A stretch of DNA of 64,000 bases from Psychrilyobacter atlanticus DSM 19335 (GTDB taxonomy: Bacteria > Fusobacteriota > Fusobacteriia > Fusobacteriales > Fusobacteriaceae): positions 976,986 through 1,040,985 of the forward strand of contig NZ_KE384547.1 of NCBI RefSeq assembly GCF_000426625.1, written 5' to 3'. Position 1 is the stretch's first letter. Each line of letters begins with the position of its first letter. This document shows, piece by piece, positions 61,998 to 64,000 of the stretch. A model generated the notes under the pieces. That model was not told where the DNA came from and searched no databases. It was given only the letters and a program-made list of their open reading frames with translations. A program made the translations under genes and the position numbers.

Positions 61998-62676
61998 ATT
62001 TTTCACCTTCTATCTTTCCGTCCCTTATCTTTATAATCCTTCTGGCCTTCTCAATGATCATGATGTCATGGGAGGAAAAGATAAATGTAGTCTTTTTTTC
62101 TAAATTTATTTTTACCATTAGATCTAAGACCTCTTTGCCGGTCTGGGTATCTAAATTTGCCGTGGGCTCATCTGCCAAAACCAGGATGGGATCTTTGATA
62201 AGAGCACGTGCTATGGCAACCCTCTGCTGCTGCCCGCCGGACAGTTCCGAAGGTCTTCGGTCTTTTAACTGAAAAATCCCTAATTCATGGAGAAGGCTAT
62301 CAATCTTCTCTTTTTTTTCTGTAGGGCTGTGTTTTTCACACAGATCCAGAGCAAATTCAATATTTTCATAGACTGTCAGTACAGGAATAAGGTTATAACT
62401 CTGGAAGATAAATCCTATCTTATCCCTCCTAAAATTTGCCCTCTCATCTTTATTTAAAAGACTGATATCCTGGTTATGGATAATAATTTTTCCCTCAGTG
62501 ACGGAATCCATGGCACCTATAATATTTAAAATAGTCGTTTTCCCTGAACCAGAGGGGCCTGCTATTACGGCAAAATCACCAGAATCGATCTTAAAGTTGA
62601 TATTGTCTATGGCTCTGACCTCTACCTTTCCATGTTTATATATTTTTGTTATTTCTTTTCCTTCTACAATTGTCAT
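61975..62676 (-). CDS. LolD/MacB-type ABC transporter ATP-binding protein
   Basis: A 233-aa ABC ATPase with Walker A GPSGSGKTT, signature LSGGQQQRVAIARAL, Walker B VLADEPTANLD and H-loop FSSHD. This LolD/MacB-type signature (SGGQQQR) is shared with FtsE-like proteins. It energises the two FtsX-type permeases. AGGAGG precedes the ATG, 8 nt after the barrel gene. Confidence 0.92.
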   Translation of the reverse strand: MTIVEGKEITKIYKHGKVEVRAIDNINFKIDSGDFAVIAGPSGSGKTTILNIIGAMDSVTEGKIIIHNQDISLLNKDERANFRRDKIGFIFQSYNLIPVLTVYENIEFALDLCEKHSPTEKKEKIDSLLHELGIFQLKDRRPSELSGGQQQRVAIARALIKDPILVLADEPTANLDTQTGKEVLDLMVKINLEKKTTFIFSSHDIMIIEKARRIIKIRDGKIEGEKYDSKDGF

Positions 62677-62684
62677 AGATCCTC

Positions 62685-63647
62685 CTAAAAAAACATCTTA
62701 GTTCTAAAAACGATCTCGTTGGTTAATTCTTTATTATCTTTAGTCAAGTATCCATATTTTTCAAAATTATGGTAGTAGTTATAGGCAAATTCAAAATTCA
62801 CATAATCATTGTATATATAATTTAAAGTTGTGTTTAAATATCCTCCATCATCTATAAGGAGACACCCCTGATAAAATTCAAAAGATTCATTTATCCTTAA
62901 ATTATAGGTGAAATAGGTCCCGCCCCCCTCCTTGTTATAAAATCCTTCCATGGCAGTATAGACATTTTTCTGGTAGAGATTAAAGTTGTAGTCGATTCCT
63001 GCGACCAGGGTATAAAGATCATCGGTTTCATATTTATCATAGGATATCTGCCCCCAGACTCCAATAATGAGATCTCCCTTAGTCTCTAAAACAATCCTTT
63101 CATTTTTCTCGATTTTTCCGGTTATTGGAGATGGTTGTGCAATATGAAAATAGTTCATCATAACTTCAAAATCATCTATCAGGAAAGTGTATCTTCCTGC
63201 AAAATTTTCATCTTTTTCATCGGTCTTAAATCCAATGAATTCAAGTCTGGACATATCCGAAAGACTGTATTTGAACCTTATAGAATCGACTCCTCTTTTA
63301 TCGGATTTAGGATCTTCTATATCGATCTCATTGAATACATCTGAAAAGTTGAAGATATAGCCATGACCCCAGCTTATGGTCTGCCGGCCTGCTGAAAGGG
63401 TGAGGTCGTCTATATAATACTCTAAATACCCCCGGTACAGGTCTACACTAGGATCTGCTCCCTCCTCTCCAATGAGGGAAAGTTCTGTATAAAAATTTTC
63501 CCCTTCATGCCGGAGGCCTGCAATCCCTTTATAGTACCAATAATTTTCCTCATAATTCTGCAGGCTGTAATCTCCCCTTAACTCCAAAAAATAATCTATG
63601 GAAAAGCACAATTGAGTGATGAAAAAAAATAAAATAAAAATCTTCAT
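62685..63647 (-). CDS. Outer-membrane beta-barrel heading the Lol-like operon
   Basis: A 320-aa barrel protein with a signal peptide (FILFFFITQLCFS). Strand-rich sequence (LTLSAGRQTISWGHGYIFNFSDVFN, then YNLRINESFEFYQGCLLID) and the C-terminal KMFF fit an outer-membrane channel. The GRQTISWGHGYIFNFSDV segment recalls DUF1302/alginate-export-like proteins. It is the first gene of the five-gene set with the ATPase, two permeases and LolA-like protein, suggesting an export path spanning both membranes. Confidence 0.78.
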   Translation of the reverse strand: MKIFILFFFITQLCFSIDYFLELRGDYSLQNYEENYWYYKGIAGLRHEGENFYTELSLIGEEGADPSVDLYRGYLEYYIDDLTLSAGRQTISWGHGYIFNFSDVFNEIDIEDPKSDKRGVDSIRFKYSLSDMSRLEFIGFKTDEKDENFAGRYTFLIDDFEVMMNYFHIAQPSPITGKIEKNERIVLETKGDLIIGVWGQISYDKYETDDLYTLVAGIDYNFNLYQKNVYTAMEGFYNKEGGGTYFTYNLRINESFEFYQGCLLIDDGGYLNTTLNYIYNDYVNFEFAYNYYHNFEKYGYLTKDNKELTNEIVFRTKMFF

Positions 63648-63757
63648 AAGATGCCCTCCAAATTTTAAAGATAGGTTAAGAAGCCTGCTATATAAATGTT
63701 ATACAGGTTGAAATAGTGGAATCCTTTTAAAAATATAAATAAAGGAACTAGGAAAAG

Positions 63758-63783
63758 TTTATATTTACAGGTATAAATATAAA
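63758..63783. promoter_or_regulatory. AT-rich dyad upstream of the lipoprotein gene
   Basis: TTTATATTTA (63758-63767) and its exact complement TAAATATAAA (63774-63783) are separated by six bases, just before the ribosome site of the His/Met-rich lipoprotein gene. It could be an operator or an RNA hairpin. Confidence 0.35.
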
Positions 63784-63802
63784 AAAATAAAGGGAGGGAA
63801 AT

Positions 63803-64000
63803 ATGAAAAAGATGAATATCGGGAAAATTTCATTGTTGATAACGGCAATTTTATTGGTTGGGTGCAGCGCTCTTAATAAACCTGGTGACAGCCATATGGA
63901 CGGGCAGACTCATATGGAGACTGAAAGTCATATGAAGATGGATACCCATATGCATGGAGAGATAGATTCTGTGGATGTGTTTACACCTGTGGAAGAATTT
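63803..64000 (+). CDS. His/Met-rich lipoprotein (3' end outside window)
   Basis: The start of a lipoprotein gene cut by the window end. The signal ends in a lipobox (AILLVGC, followed by SALNKPG). The mature N-terminus carries four or five repeated SHM/THM units spaced 5-6 residues apart (SHMDGQTHMETESHMKMDT, then HMHGE), a His/Met pattern typical of copper or silver binding. After that a more ordinary segment (IDSVDVFTPVEEF) begins. GGGAGG precedes ATG 63803. The function is unknown; metal binding is inference from composition. Confidence 0.7.
   Translation, partial: MKKMNIGKISLLITAILLVGCSALNKPGDSHMDGQTHMETESHMKMDTHMHGEIDSVDVFTPVEEF

Overview
This AT-rich window looks like a chromosomal segment of a member of the Fusobacteriota, probably a marine or sediment relative of Psychrilyobacter, Ilyobacter or Propionigenium. 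That placement is inference. The envelope is clearly diderm: there are ExbB/ExbD/TonB, several beta-barrel proteins ending in an aromatic residue, a Tsx-type channel and an FplA-like patatin/beta-barrel autotransporter. The housekeeping order is partly Firmicutes-like (YybS-like membrane protein, rplI, dnaB; a PASTA protein, rsgA, rpe). Coordinates 1-767 hold the 3' part of a sigma factor cut by the window edge. No rRNA, tRNA, CRISPR array or transposase gene was seen.

Region by region. 1-2030: sigma-70 factor and dnaN, each with a terminator. 2142-10989: a tightly spaced set with DUF116, a large TPR protein, a small membrane protein, ExbB, ExbD, TonB, an NtrC-like regulator whose GAFTGA and Walker B motifs are lost, and dnaX. 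11061-13655: YybS-like protein, rplI, dnaB. 13986-16252: two adjacent U32 (TrhP-type) paralogs, one without its cysteines. 16309-21750: ArsB/NhaD-type transporter, macro domain protein, 2H phosphoesterase, small lipoproteins, a lone groEL. 22040-27056: a Dpp/Opp peptide ABC operon. 27512-30864: short-chain dehydrogenase, beta-barrel, two half-size chromate transporters and Tsx. 31148-36221: an EAL protein, divergent from a large helicase-nuclease-S24 peptidase fusion and an unknown protein. 36246-39493: iron alcohol dehydrogenase and M3 oligopeptidase.

39681-44518: kinase-less PASTA protein, rsgA, rpe, MarR-FeoA fusion, RqcH. 45638-49277: pnp and YibE/F. 49348-53545: two envelope proteins and a tryptophan-type ABC transporter. 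Its transcript begins with a 28-codon leader holding tandem Trp codons, followed by an intrinsic terminator. 53964-58855: DHH-CBS-tRNA nucleotidyltransferase fusion and the FplA-like phospholipase. 58874-63647: a five-gene LolA/FtsX-permease/ATPase/beta-barrel operon. 63803-end: a His/Met-rich lipoprotein cut by the window edge.

The strongest candidates for undescribed biology are three. First is the 805-residue UvrD-like helicase + HsdR-N-type nuclease + LexA-like S24 fusion. Second is the Trp leader-peptide attenuator in front of an ABC importer. Third is a group of paralogs or regulators that keep their fold but have lost key residues (cysteine-free U32, GAFTGA-less NtrC-like protein, kinase-less PASTA protein). 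Several intergenic regions carry large imperfect hairpins that look related to one another.
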